Source of the DNA: Xiphias gladius
Taxonomy: Eukaryota > Chordata > Actinopteri > Istiophoriformes > Xiphiidae
DNA length: 64,000 bases
NCBI RefSeq assembly: GCF_016859285.1
Contig: NC_053404.1
Span: 16,197,105 to 16,261,104 of the forward strand
Direction of reading: 5' to 3'
Shown here piece by piece: positions 1-12,600 of the stretch. The first letter of the stretch is position 1. Every line of letters starts with the position of its first letter. The notes beneath the pieces were generated by a model. The model made no database searches, was not told the origin of the DNA, and saw nothing but the letters and a program-made list of their open reading frames with translations. A program made the position numbers and the translations under genes.

Positions 1-452
1 GCTTCAGGCTGGCCTGTAAGAGACATGTCCTGAGTGGCGTTTCATTCATACAGGCATTTGTTCAAGGCGCAGACACTCTCACTGGCTGAGCTAAACCTCA
101 AGGGATGGACAGTGTTTTTAGGGAACCACTGATACAGAAGGAACTTTGATCAAGACACAGTGAAACTAAATAAAGACTAATCCAGAGGCCTGCCAGCATT
201 TCACTCTACAGTAACATCAACGTATTGAACCCAAGAACCAAAGAAAAGTCACTGATAGATTTCCATGACTTGTCTTTGGTTCCATGCATACTTTCTCCTC
301 TCTTTCTTCTTTGAATGTCTGTGTGTTCATGCTCTTGTTACTGTGTCTTGTTTGTTTGTCCTCATCCTTGTTTGTCTTTATGTACTCTTTACATGTACAT
401 GTGTGCGCTACTATTTGTGCGTTGTGTAAAAAAGCACCATCAGTTGTCTTAC

Positions 453-3400
453 TATCTGGTCAGAGGACAGGCGGAGGGATTTCTTGTAGGAGTGACAAGG
501 CGCTGGTGCCGGGACTTCTGTCTGCACACGCTCAATAGGTGTCAGAGCAGGTGCCACGGCGTTGAGCTCTTTAGTCTCGTCGTCGCTGGACCACTCTGGA
601 ATTTTATGCCTGCAGGAGAGAGAGAACACAGTGTGAAGGAGGAGGACCAGCGAACAAAATTTTGACAAATCTGTCAAAATAAGCACAATAACGTGGCAAT
701 GCATTGGCGTAAAGCCATGTTTATACCAGATTATGTGGTGTTCAGGGTCAACAAAAAAACCATGCAGAATCATTAACAGTCACCAGAGGGCAGCAGACAC
801 CCTCATCTGCCTGTATCTCTGCCTTTTTGGTTGTAAATAAGCAATATGTTTTCGTTTTTAACCCCTTCTTTTACACTAAAACTGAAAGCATCCCAAAAAA
901 ACTCTAACACAAACCTAAAACTAGAATCTCCAAAGCTGGTTCAAACAATATGCAAAGTGTTTGTCCTGAATTTTCATGAAGTAACAGCACTGCTTGTTGA
1001 CTATCATGCCAATCTAGCCTGAGTGGCACATGTTTACCCAACACGGCTTGATTCACTGTGTGTGACTGAAACATTGTGAGGAAGCCAGAGCTTTGTTGCT
1101 GACTCACTGTGTTTCTGGGGCCTGGTGGAGGGCAGGGCTCTCTCTGGTCAGGGACTCCTGTCTCTCTAATTTGGACTCTGATGATGACTGAGGGGAGGGA
1201 GAGATATTATTGGCCTTTTATGACCTGACATCAATATTTATTCTTTAAATCAATGCACGGTAAAATGCATGAAACAAAGGAGCTAAAGTCTTTAACGAAT
1301 GAAGCAAAATGGGGAGATAATGGTTACTGAAACATTTGTCTCTCGTTTACAATTCAAAGTTATTCAAACAGCTTGTGATTCCGACTGATCTCCTCAGTAC
1401 AGCAAACACACAGATGGAAGCGTGACTCATATGATAGTCAAAGAGTCAAACATTCAGTACCTGCTTGACACTGCTCTTTCTCCAAAACCACCAGCGTCCA
1501 GACTTTTTCGGCATTTTCTCCTTCACCCAGGCCTCCTCTGTAGCCTGCCATTCAGATAAATAATTCATGTGAAAACAGACACGATGTGCAGATGCAGTAT
1601 AAGATCAAATCGCACACTATAAACACATCACATCGGACCAGAGGATACCTTCGGCAAGTTCTTCTGAAAAGCCTGCATACTTAGTATCAACGGTGCTGCC
1701 AGTGTCCAGTTGTAATACCTGGGGGGGAAAAAGGTTTTTTTTTTTTTTTAGCTGTAATGTGCACATCATGCAATAACATATTCATGAATCATTTGATGAG
1801 AAAGTGCACCCATCAGGGAGTAGGAAGACTCACCTGTTTGCAATTCTAACCACCAAATTGGGATTATCAATAATCGCTGGATTCTCTGCAAATTCGTTGT
1901 AGGTGATGATGTGCTCCATGAATTTTTCTGGAATAAGTGGAACACCAAAGCCTTGTTTTTAATTTTGGTGACTGAAAAATATTTCTACATGAATAACAAC
2001 ATTATCGGTTCGCGAGAGATGCGGAGCAGGAGATGTGAAGCAGGGAAGTCAAAATATGTAATTCATCTTGATTTTAAGGATTTCAAGGATTCAAAGCTTT
2101 ATTTGTCACAAACACAAGTAATAGGAGGAGAAAATAAAGATTAGAAAAAAAATATAAAAAGATAAAAATTTCTGGTAAAAAAGTACAATGTACACATGTC
2201 ACAAGCATGCAATGGACAGGGCAGTGCAAAGGATTTAATATTCAAACAAGGCAAGAAATCCTTTTTTTTTCATCCAAAAAATAACCTAATCGTGTATGAG
2301 CATAGTTTCCATCATATTTTGTTTTTAAAGGAAAAATACTGTGCCCACTGGATTATTAAGACAGATGTAAAAGGAAACAAATTTTATATGGGATGCTGCG
2401 GTTAATAACAACTGATAAAAGAGATGATTATACCTTTAGAGATCTCTGAGTTCTCACCGACCCCTCCACACAGCGACAGCGTGACGTCAGGAAGGTCACC
2501 GGCAGAGTCAGACAGACACTCTGTGCCGCTGTCTGCTGCGGCGCTGCCCACTGACTGCGGTGACTGGGATCCGGAGCGCCGTCCCATCTCCACCCAGTGT
2601 TTGGGAACCTGCTCAGACTCACTGAAAACACAGACGGCCCAGTTTTACACACTGAAATCACCGACTTGGATAAACAGGCGCAGCCACTCTTATTTGTTCT
2701 AAAAGTGCTCAATGATACCAGTTATTTTGTGCTTCCACTTACAGCTAGTGCTGGGTTTTGAGCTAGGACTCCGTAATTTAAACGTGCTCACTGAGTTCTG
2801 TCTGTATCACCGGGTATCTTAAATTGCGAGGGTTGAAAGTAGGCACTGAGTGCTTGGTCACATGCTGTACATACACCAAATGAGATAAGGGGTCTGAAGA
2901 GGTAATGTGACTTCAGGGGTTTGTACCTTTTCGGGAAATACCGGGCAACAACATCAGGCTCGAGTGCATTCAGATCATCCAGGTATATATCTTCAGGTCC
3001 CTGATGTTGACTCCTCTTCCTCACACCTCAATGAAACAAAGACAAATGAAGTCTGTGTATAAGTCTACTGAAAAATCGCTGATTTCGTTTTTGTTTTTTT
3101 TCACTTCCTTCTCTTTTAACTTCTGCTAACTTCTTCAGAACAGCCCCAGACACCAAATATGAACTTTGGCCCAAATAGAAAACCACATCCTTCCTGTTAG
3201 CATTCACTTACATTATGACTGAGTGTGCACTAACATCATATAAAAAAAATGTGGTGTTTTACTCAAGACCTTTCTGTGTCATTTAAGATGCAAAATAAGA
3301 ATAATTCAACTATTAAAGTTATCCACTACTGTCCTCATCCGAAGCTTTCTAGCCTCCTACTTTTCACGGATTTTAGAGGACATTTATCTCTAAATTTCTT

Positions 3401-6400
3401 TTCTTGAAAGGTCATTTTTCTATTCATACAGAATGAAGAAGAACCCCTTCAGTGAAGAACACAATGTGCAGAAACTAAAAAACAGAGTTTCCAGGTATAA
3501 AGGAAGAGTGAGGTATAAAGGAAATTGTGTTACTTCTCCTCTCGATGGGGGAGTCTGTGGGTTTGGAGGAGGCTCCTGTGTCGGCACAAACTGCTGCAGA
3601 GTCTCCAGCTGTTTTACTGCCTCCACTGGCAGCGGAGCCGCTGTCCCTGCGGCTGGGGGGTGAAGATGTCCACCTGGCCTTACGCACCGTTTTTGTGTTG
3701 AGGTCCGAGTTACATGGACGTGGCTCAGAGGTAAAACTGCTGCAAATTGAATTTGAAAGGTTTGGTTCACGCTCGGTAATGTTTGTATCTTGTGATGAAG
3801 CTTCAGGGGGCTGTGGTTTGCAGCCGCATTGATTGGGTTTGATGGTCCGAGGCTCTGGTTTAACAATATTGCAAATTAGATCTGTGTTTCTCTCTCCTTC
3901 TTTTGACTCTTCCTCCATTGCTTCTGAGCTTAAGATAACCCTGAAATGCGTGTTCTCTGAGGGAGTGATGGTCAATATCTTTGGCTCCGTTTTGTCCTTT
4001 TTGTTGACCTAGATACAAGACAGTACAGCACAAGTTAAAGCTTAAATATACATACGTCATTTTCCAAAAATTCTCACTAAGTCTCTGAATATGTATAAAT
4101 TAGCATATGAACTAGACTTGCTAAACAAACCCACAAAAACTCCACTGTCTCCCTTATCTCAAAGACCAAAGTTTAGACCAGATTCTACAAGTCTAGATCT
4201 GAGCCATACCCTGGTAGATTCCGGAAACTCCCCCCATGTCCACTGCATGTGCGACTCGGTCCTGAGCATGCTCTCTGTCGGCTTCACCATCAGCTCGGAG
4301 TCACTCTTGGGCGACATGGGCTCGGGCATCTCCCTGCTGTAAGTAAACACCACATTCCCACTGAGTCAGCTGTAAATACCTTGTGGGAGTGATTTGTTTG
4401 ACTCAGCCCCTGTCTGTTTTGATAAAGTGTATTGGAAATGATCTTATTGTTCCTCTCTGCTTGTATGAACTACGTAAACATTTGAAAGGACAGAGTGGGA
4501 GGGCCGTACATGGTGCAGGGGGACCAGTCTCCGTCGGAGAAAGGGTAGCTGTCCCATTCGAGGGCAGTGAGGGGGGAATGTTGCCTGTGGTCTATGTTGT
4601 TGTTCATCATTGAGAGTGAAGAGGCCCTGAAGACAGGAGAGAATAAAATTTACAAAATTTTTACAACAAACAACAATAAACTGAACATGTCCACTTACCG
4701 TCCATTGTGTGCACTGTGCTCCTCATCTGAACTGAGCTCACAAAGCTCCAGCTCCCCGCCTGCAGGTGTGGACGTTTGCTCTTCCTTTCGTGGCTCGGCT
4801 TTGTGCTTCCTCCTGCGTCTCTTCTTCTTCTTGCCAGCTGAGCTTGAGCAGGGCTGGGTGTTTCCAGAGACCGGGTTTTCTGGACTCAGTGGTGGACTGG
4901 TCTCCACCACTGATCCCCCACACCTGGGCTCTCTGCTCCTGAACAGAACCTCTTCTGTGGGGATGGGCGAGGTCACCAAGTGGGCCGGAACGATTTCCTG
5001 TGTCGCAGAAAACATACATAAAAATTAGTCATTGATTTCTAAATTCTTCTTCATTTTCATCACATGCTGTAATAAACTCACATTGTGCTGCTCCATCTCC
5101 TGGACAAAAAAGGCCTCCCCATTGTCTCCAAGCTTCATTTGTAGCTCCACAGGCTCCCCATTGATTTCTATATCAATCTGCAAATAACACATTTCTGTAA
5201 GATACACACTCACCAGGTCACCATGTTCAGTTGGCCTCGGGTTCCAAAAAGCATTAATGAGGTTCGTTTACAGCAGAAGAGCACCATATTTATGTCTACA
5301 ATACAGCTCATGGATAAAAACTGTGCCACAGATGTACCTGAAGAATTAGACTTAAGCCACAGAGGAAAACAGTGAACAGCTTGTGTGAAGGCTTGCCGTT
5401 TTGAGCATAAGCCACAACTTCTATCCAGAGTTAAACAAACAGGGTTTCTCAGAACTCAGAACCAGGCTGCATGGGTGGAATCAGGTTGTTCAAAAAGAGG
5501 CCAACATACAGTGTGTATGCTTCCTCCCATCTTTTAATTATCAGAAAGGTTGAGAAATGAAACAAAATCTACTCAAACTGTCTGCAAGATGCTAACATCT
5601 TATATGAGCTCAAGATAATCAACTTTTCAATGGTTGGTTTCTCAACAGAATCACTGAAACTGTCTTCTCTGTGAACCACAGACTATTTCCTGCACTGCCT
5701 GGCTCCCCCCTACAACTATAACAGGTAAGACTCTTCTGTAAGACACTTTTCTTGAATGAGATGAATCTTAACAGGTTGGGAAGACAGTAAGAGCTTTAGT
5801 CTGTGCATCACACCTTAGTCTTCAGCTGACAACAATAGAGTGTCTATAAATAGAGAGAAAGGGCAATCTGCTCTCGTGAGAAGCAGAGAGTGGATTGGAA
5901 TCTAATGTTCAGAGAGCTTCAGAGAGAAGGGAGAGCAGCAGAGGGCAATTAGAGAAACACAAAATATGTTGTGCAGTTCCATTATAACCCTCTGAAATGG
6001 ACGGGTCAAGCTACACAGTTATCCCACATTTTACTAAAAATATACTCAAGCACCAAGACCAGAGTCCTATTTGCAGGAGGAGTTAAATATAACAATATGT
6101 TGCTATTGCAATAAAGTTTTTATCACCAGTTAATCTTCCTTAATCAACAGAATGCCGGATTTGTTCAGAAACGTTTGCCTCAGAGCAAGTTCAAAATGTT
6201 CATATAAGACGGGAAAGAGTGTCAAACATGCAATAATGACATATGTTGATAACAAGAATAAAATGTGATTATTTCCCTTCTAGAAATGTTTGCACTCACC
6301 ACTTTCTCCCTGGAGCGCAGCACCCCCAGTTTTCCAAAGCGAACGTGGAAAGGCGAGCACTGGAACGTCCCATCAGGCTGTCGGACCACAATCACGTCGA

Positions 6401-6491
6401 TGCAGCCTGACAGAGTGGCCTGATTGATCCCCTTATACAGCTCCTTTACTGTCACCAGCACCTGGCCAGCCAGCTGCCCCACGTAGTTCAT
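453..6491 (-). CDS. lpin2: Lipin-2, phosphatidate phosphatase, N-terminal two thirds (partial)
   Basis: Lipins dephosphorylate phosphatidate to diacylglycerol at ER membranes and act as nuclear co-regulators. Thirteen exons can be read 5' to 3': 6491-6300, 5177-5082, 4997-4699, 4626 to about 4474-4510, about 4336-4210, 4008-3534, 3026-2927, 2621-2434, 1927-1834, 1718-1649, 1544-1461, 1187-1108 and 609-453. Phases agree throughout. The first begins [10 protein letters not shown], the invariant start of the N-LIP domain, which continues through [20 protein letters not shown]. Exon 3 holds a polybasic nuclear signal ([12 protein letters not shown]). Later exons carry the lipin mid domain ([34 protein letters not shown]) and [11 protein letters not shown]. 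The sequence stops at [11 protein letters not shown], so the C-LIP catalytic domain with its DxDxT motif lies beyond the left edge. Lipin-2 rather than lipin-1 is favoured by the mid-region match and by the myom1/myl12 neighbours. The donor of exon 4 is ambiguous. Confidence 0.95.
2055..2240 (+). repeat. Interspersed retroposon-like fragment
   Basis: The block around GGATTTCAAGGATTCAAAGC, followed by TTTATTTGTCACAAACACAAG and a poly(A)-like AT-rich stretch, is a pattern I recognise from fish retroposon fragments. It lies in a lpin2 intron. The family and exact ends are not determined. Confidence 0.4.
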
Positions 6492-8834
6492 AGTGTCCAC
6501 CTGTCAACAAAAACATCCGTCTTTAATTAGTATATATGTAACGACAGCATTCAGCACAATGTACATCTTAGAAATTCTGCACTTATTGCCTCACAAATCA
6601 GGTTTGATACACCTGAATTACCAGCAGAATAAAACAACATAGTACTTTTTTGCATCTTAATAGGCCACTCGCCCTGTATTATGTGCTCCTGTTGTTCAGA
6701 ATAGTCTGCAAAGGAAATGCATGCTGGTCCCTTAACACGGCGGCTCTGTCCCATTTTCCTCAAAAGAGTCCTGAGCTGATCGAGTCTTAATCCAGGCCCT
6801 CGATTGCTACAACAAGGCTGCTGCAGACCAGAACAGACCAGACCAGAGCAGAGCAGATAGTGTGTGTTTCTGTCTCCACTAAGAACACACACTAAAAAAA
6901 AAGAAATTGACCCAATTTGTGTCAATATAGTCTGCTACTGCAGCTCTTTTTAAACTTACATGTCGCTTTTGTCAAAATTGATTTTTTTATCCAGTTTTAA
7001 GCCACATTTATACAATGTGCTTTTCGGATCTTGTTCATTTTTCACTATATATTTTAACTGGATGAAGGATTAATTCATCTGGATCGAATTCGGGTCGTAT
7101 TCGTATGGGTCCTAAATTATCAAAAAAACAAGCTGAGCAAACATTACTGTCAACTTGTCTCACAGCCCCTCAGAACGTCCTGTGTCCACCCAATATAGCT
7201 GGAGAAACACAGATTTATAACATGAAATTGCTTTATTCAGTGATTTTACTGGATTTAATCACTGGGTTTGTTTGTTTCAAAGAGAAGGAGACCTCTGCAG
7301 ATAATTCAGCTACCGGTGAAAAACCTCCTGAACGTCTGGATCATAAGTTATTAGAGAAACAAGCTGAGCAAACGTTAGTGGCAGCTCAGCTCGCATCAAC
7401 AAACATAAAACATGGCTAGGAAAGTAGAGGCACCAAGAAAATCACACAGATCTGCATACAGAGAAATAAAAAGATAGAAAGTGAGACCTCATCCTGTCAT
7501 GAGGATGAACTGATATCCTCACCTCATTATCACTCTCCTTACTAGAAAGTCACTTACTCATTCCAAAGCTCGTGAAAGACACAACGCTAGAATGTGACCA
7601 AACAAGATAAAGCCCTTCCCAATCTGAATCAATGAGACTGATAAATTTGAGCAACTAAGTTTTATTCTAGGTTTACTGAATGATAACAAACACAAAATCT
7701 GTACATCTTTGTGTAAATCACACAAAACCACTGTACCTTTATCATATACAATTCTATTGTGATGAGTCTCTCCAATTCAAAGGGTATCACATTACATTTC
7801 CATGTTAAGAGTATTTCATTATTTACTTGATGTTTCAATCCGGAGCAGTTTATGATCAAGTGACTGTTTGTTGTGTTTCGAGGCTTTCTAAATGATCTTC
7901 AACACAAATCAAACTTGTGTTTCTACCATTTCTTCTATTGAAACAGCAGGCTGCTAGGAGTCAACACTAGTCATATGAGTGTCATTAGGTGCACTCACCT
8001 TGGTTCGACACCTGTCGTTACTGTAGTGGACAACGCCAACGCCATTCTCAATGCAAGCTCTAAATATTTTTCAGACACATGATCATGTGTGTGTTTGTGT
8101 AGCCCAAACAATAAGACTTGTTTCAGTATTTAGGACAATGGTTTACACAGACTAAATCAAAGCTGCATACCAGCTGGGTGGACTTTAACACCATTCAGTT
8201 TCTATGACTGGAATCCACTGCACCAGCTAAGCTCTAATGCACTTAAAGGGTGGCAGAGGGAAATACAGTCTGCAAATAACCATCTGCCGAAAATAACTGA
8301 AAAAATAGCTATAAATACAAAGAAAAGATACAAAGAACATAACACAACAAAACACACAAACATACGTAATATGCCTCACATTCTGGTCATATATTATCTT
8401 TACAGGCTAGTGATGATAATCAAAGTAGGATTGGGCAATATGGCAGTAAATACCATGAGATGATAGAGATTTGTCTGGAAATAAAGATTTTTCTGGTTAG
8501 GTCATTGTCCACAATGCTGCAAACCAATGAGCAGGACTCTTCTGTGGTTATATTGGATTTACAGGATTTTTACATCAGTGTGATAAAGTTCATTGATTTG
8601 TAAAGTTTTTAATTCACTGGATAAACCTTAAAGAAAAACAGATACATTAAAAAAACAAAAAACAGATGCACACTATGATTTAAACTTGTGATTATTCTTT
8701 GTGTTGCTTTATTCATATCATCCCCCCCTAATATAAAGGTGGTCTACAGATGTTCAGTGTTTGGGTTACAGGGTTAGAAAGAGTGACAGGATAAAATGGG
8801 GTGTGGGTTACAGTTACGATTTGCAGATAAATCT

Positions 8835-9180
8835 GGAGCTGAAACAATTAGTCAATTAATCACTTAGTCAACAAAAACATATTGGAAACTATTTTGTTAA
8901 TCAAGTGCTCTTTTCGGTCATTTTCATACCAGCATTTTCATGTTCCCGCTTCTCATATTTGAGGATTTGCTGCTTTTCTCTGCCATATATCAAAGTAAAA
9001 TGAATATATTTGAGTTATATTTGAATATATAATGAGTATGTTTGTGTTTTGGACTGTTGGTTAGACTGTGACAGATGTCACGCTGGACTCTGGGAAACTG
9101 TGACGGGCATTTTTTCACATTTTTTTGACTTTTCATAGATTAATAGATCAGTCAATTAGTGGATTCAAGTAAAATAATGG
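8835..9180 (-). repeat. Fish non-autonomous element, GCTGCAAC family, copy 1
   Basis: The segment starts GAGCTGAAACAATTAGTCAA and ends in AT-rich AATTAGTGG-type sequence. Internally it carries a GGACTGTTGGTTAGAC...GGACTCTGGGAAAC block that is shared with the copy at about 23,268-23,645. The AATTAGTC/GATTAATC-rich ends are typical of this family. It lies in lpin2 intron 1. Confidence 0.5.
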
Positions 9181-9353
9181 TTAGGAGCAGCCCTTTTAGA
9201 TACTTTTATCACCTAATGTTGAGAGAAAAACCGTGCACATTTCAAATAAATTCCTACCAAAACTTCAGGTCATACAACTTTTGTTTTTGTTATAACAGAA
9301 CAACTCTACAAGATAAAGGCCGAACTTCAAAAGGCCAAAGCACACCAACTCAC

Positions 9354-9425
9354 CAGAGTCCAGGGGGACTTCAGGTGTAGCCGCTGGCCCCGCTGCTCTG
9401 GAGGGAACCTCCCTGAGAGCTCCAT
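9354..9425 (-). CDS. lpin2: Candidate alternative first coding exon of lpin2
   Basis: An ATG at 9425 opens 24 codons (MELSGRFPPEQRGQRLHLKS, then PWTL). They run without a stop into a strong donor, CTG|GTGAGT, at 9353-9348 in phase 0. The next lpin2 exon begins CAG|GTGGACACT ATG, so the nine bases before the usual start read Val-Asp-Thr in the same frame. Splicing would give a lipin-2 with 27 extra residues before MNYVGQ. Longer N-terminal isoforms are known in the lipin family, but I cannot verify a match here. The exon sits in a small GC-richer island within lpin2 intron 1. If the upstream start is not used, the sequence could still be an alternative 5' UTR exon. Confidence 0.6.
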
Positions 9426-10721
9426 GTCACCCCAAAAGGATTTAACAGGAAAACTGGGTCTGCTAAGACCTTTGCCGCTCCCCTGTCCTCCTCAGCCACT
9501 CTGCTCCTGGTCTGTGCTGTGCACCACAGCCGCTACAAACTTTCTAACCCCTCAGACTGAGCACAAACACTGCAAGGGGAAAATTACCCCCCAGCCTGAG
9601 CCCTTACACAACCTCTCTCTCAGCACCGGCCCCCGTCACCGCCATTCTGTGCTCGAACAGTCTCTATCAAGACCACAAAACAACTGATCACTTACTCTAT
9701 AAAATATGAGAAAAGATGCAGCTCAACAGTTGCCAGACCCCGAAGATACATGTCAAGATTTAGCATGTGAGTCTGGCCATGTTAGCATGCAAATGCTAGT
9801 ATTTAAGCATGCTATAGTAGGTTAGCATTAATCTCGGATAAGGCTGACAGGATTTCGATCAGTTGTTTTAGAGGTCATGAGCTAAACTGAGTTTGACCAG
9901 TTGATGGCACTGCTAACTGAGATTCACCCTCTGGACACCATGAATGTCTCTACAAAAATTTCATCCAATAGTTTCTGAAAAATATTTCACTCTGGACCAA
10001 GATGTCGGACCATTACAGCATAAATCCTAAAGCCACAGTGTTAGCGTTTAAAATGGTCGTTCAGTGATAATAAGGTCACAAGTGTTACTGAATAATAATG
10101 AACAGAATAAAGTGACAGCAAGGATCCAATGTATTACAGCACCAGTTGATAACAATGTTATAGAGTGTACTCTGTGTTTCTGCAACGTGCTGTGGCTTTC
10201 CGCCACAGTGAACCACACCACATTGTAAAGTGAAAATGCAATGTTCAGTTAATGGACAAAGCAGAAGTGTCTAGATCGGCGTCATCAGCCATGATAGCAA
10301 TGCTGCACAACCAGGTCTCTCTAGTGAGTTGACTGCACACTGTCTGTATCTACACACCACCAGATTTAGTAAGAGCTTCAACTCCCACAGCACTCAGACA
10401 CCTCTGCTACAGCGCGTCAAGCCTGAATACTGATGTAGTCGTGCTATGACGTTCTGCATAGTTTGCCATGGTGAGCCAGAGTGTATGGGGTCGATTTTGT
10501 TAAGGTATCAAGTAAAAAAAAATATGTGGGTCAAAAAAGATTTATCATGCACCTTTGACAAAACACTCTCGACTCTAGGTCCCCTTACTCACTTGCACTG
10601 GAGCTTTTGACCATATTACAAGGTCTTCGTCAGTAGATAAACTGTCAGGCTCAACTTTAATGCCAAAATGAATGAGAAGTCCTAAAAAAACTCAGAATAA
10701 TAGAAAGTCCACAGTTCCAAA

Positions 10722-10985
10722 CTGGGCTGCAACTAACAATTATTTCCATCATCGCTTAATCTGACAATTATGTTTTCAATTTATCAGTTAATGGTTTGGT
10801 CAACAATGAGTCAAAGACATTGGGAAAGTGCTTGTTTTGTCCAACAAAGAGCACAAAACCCAAATGTATTCAGCTTACTATCACAGTAGAAAACTGAGGA
10901 AGCTAGAACCAGTTTTTATAATCTACTAATCCTTTGAGTCATCCTTATGCAAAAATGTATGTAAACCGACTAATTGTTTCACCTC
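10722..10985 (+). repeat. Fish non-autonomous element, GCTGCAAC family, copy 2
   Basis: It begins GGGCTGCAACTAACAATTAT and ends GACTAATTGTTTCACCTC. The end is the reverse complement of the start of copy 1, so the two copies lie in opposite orientations. Confidence 0.5.
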
Positions 10986-11112
10986 TAGTTCGAAGACAGT
11001 TGAGCAAAGTCCATCTGCTTATGAAGACTGGTCGAAAGCTCTGGAGCAAGTGTGTGAGTGGATCTTGAGCTGAGATTGTTTTGTCAACTACGGTTTCCAA
11101 GGTCAATACAAA

Positions 11113-11420
11113 GGGCCGCAACTAAGGATCTATAAAATGTCTACAAAATGACAATGAATAGTGGAAAATACCTGTTATAATTTCCTGAAAACCAAGGGAG
11201 ACGTCCTCAAATGGCCTGTGTTTTTCTGACAAATGGTCTCAAACCCAAAGATATTCAGTTTACTGAAAAAAGTCCTCATATAATAGAAGCTAGAAACAGC
11301 AAATATTTGACATTTTTGCTTTAAAAAAAAGGGACTAAAACAATGATTTGATCTTCAAAATAGTTGCTGATTAATTTTCTGTTGATCAATTAATCAATTA
11401 ATTGACTAATCCAAAGAAAG
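11113..11420 (+). repeat. Fish non-autonomous element, GCTGCAAC family, copy 3 (diverged)
   Basis: It starts GGGCCGCAACTAAG and ends with nested TGATCAATTAATCAATTAAT sequence. It is more diverged than copies 1 and 2 and lies only about 130 bp from copy 2. Confidence 0.4.
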
Positions 11421-12429
11421 AAAGAATGAAAGAAAGAACGAATGACCTTTGGAAGCTATCACTTGAAGGTGTTGTACTTTCAATTTCATTTCTGAACAAT
11501 ACTTGGCTTGGCTTCTTCCTCCCACATTCACAGAAATCAAACTGTAATCAATAATATGGCCATCTCCATGGATACCGTACAAAGAATAAGGCCGGCCAAG
11601 CTCCTGAAGCTTAAAATGCAGGTCCGTTTTGTGCTACGTTACGAAATACCCAGTACTTGATGATGAACCGATCACAACCGGTTCTCATCCACGACACTCT
11701 CTCGACGCTGTGTCGGATGAGGCGATTTTAACAGGTGTTAATCCTGTTTACAGGATTAGGATGAATCTAGCCCCCCCCCTCGGCACGTTTTTCCTGCTCA
11801 CTACGTCCAAGTGCCCAACGTGATTCTGCGTCAGCCGGTGTTGTTTTTAACCAACGCTGTGTACCTGAGATTTTCATTTCGGGTTTCTCTGAGAGTATAC
11901 TGCTAAACAACAGTCAGACGATCAAACCTGCATATTGTCAGCCCTTTGGCAGGAAAACCCACAAGCTCTGATGTTCATGACATTGCCGAAGCATACTCCA
12001 AATTGCACATATGCACCAGTAGATGATGTCACTGTGAATTATTAAAACTTAAGGTAGACCAGCCCATGACGCGCTCAGGGACACAGAACAGACATTTTTG
12101 AGGCAGACGGGAAGTTTATAAATAGATACAACATGCCGCCAGCAGTAGTAAATGGTCGGTTTCCTGTCATGAGAAGGCACAGGTTGTCTGCTAGCCCCAC
12201 AACATTTCAAATGCGATGTTCAGTATCAAACGGGGCTCACGAGTTGCACACAAGCCGCTAGATGACTCCTGAGAAAGCTTTCCAAGGACTCCGCTGCCGG
12301 TATTTTCACAGCAGAGAGGAGCGCTATTAACAAGCATTAACAGAGATTCTGCCTTATTAGTATTATTTTTACTACTATTTTTACTTTACCGGAACCGTGG
12401 AGGAGAATAAGTGATTAAATCATCCTACC

Positions 12430-12600
12430 CGCTCGAGAGAGGCTCACGCGCAGGCAGTCACACCTTCACTCCGTTCCTCCACCGGCAGTTTTGTCGAGCG
12501 TCCGCTGCCGCTGCGCCGAAAGCCACCAGAACCACGTGACCCTGCACCGCTCGGGCGGCACGTGACTACAGCGCAGGGGGAGGCGATGAGGTTTATTACC
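12430..12600 (-). promoter_or_regulatory. lpin2: Probable main promoter and non-coding first exon region of lpin2
   Basis: This is the only clearly CpG-rich stretch upstream of lpin2, with clustered CG dinucleotides between about 12,430 and 12,600. Two identical CACGTGAC motifs lie at 12,533-12,540 and 12,559-12,566, 26 bp apart. These are E-boxes of the type bound by USF, MLX/MondoA and TFEB/TFE3 factors. No TATA box is evident. The first coding exon begins with an acceptor at 6501-6503, so a non-coding exon 1 must lie upstream and this is the natural place for it. The exact start site and donor are not resolved. Confidence 0.55.

Larger units (their letters stand above)
6501..12430 (-). other. 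lpin2 intron 1
   Basis: This is a long AT-rich intron between the putative promoter and the ATG exon. It holds the alternative first exon at 9,354-9,425 and three copies of a fish interspersed element (about 8,835-9,180, 10,722-10,985 and 11,113-11,420). A 19-base near-identical direct repeat containing AAACAAGCTGAGCAAAC occurs near 7,127 and 7,360. The remaining open frames are short and show no recognisable domain. Confidence 0.6.

Noticed and set aside
1-452. Search for the next lpin2 exon (start of the C-LIP domain)
   Set aside because: No acceptor followed by lipin-like coding sequence was found, so the remaining exons lie beyond the left edge.
3433-3866. Overlapping frames on both strands with Gly- or Pro-rich translations
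   Set aside because: They are shadows of the lpin2 exon at 3,534-4,008, whose phase and sequence fit lipin.
9424-9687. Plus-strand open frame of 87 codons
   Set aside because: It lies opposite the candidate lpin2 first exon, has biased composition and no domain. The minus-strand reading explains the site better.
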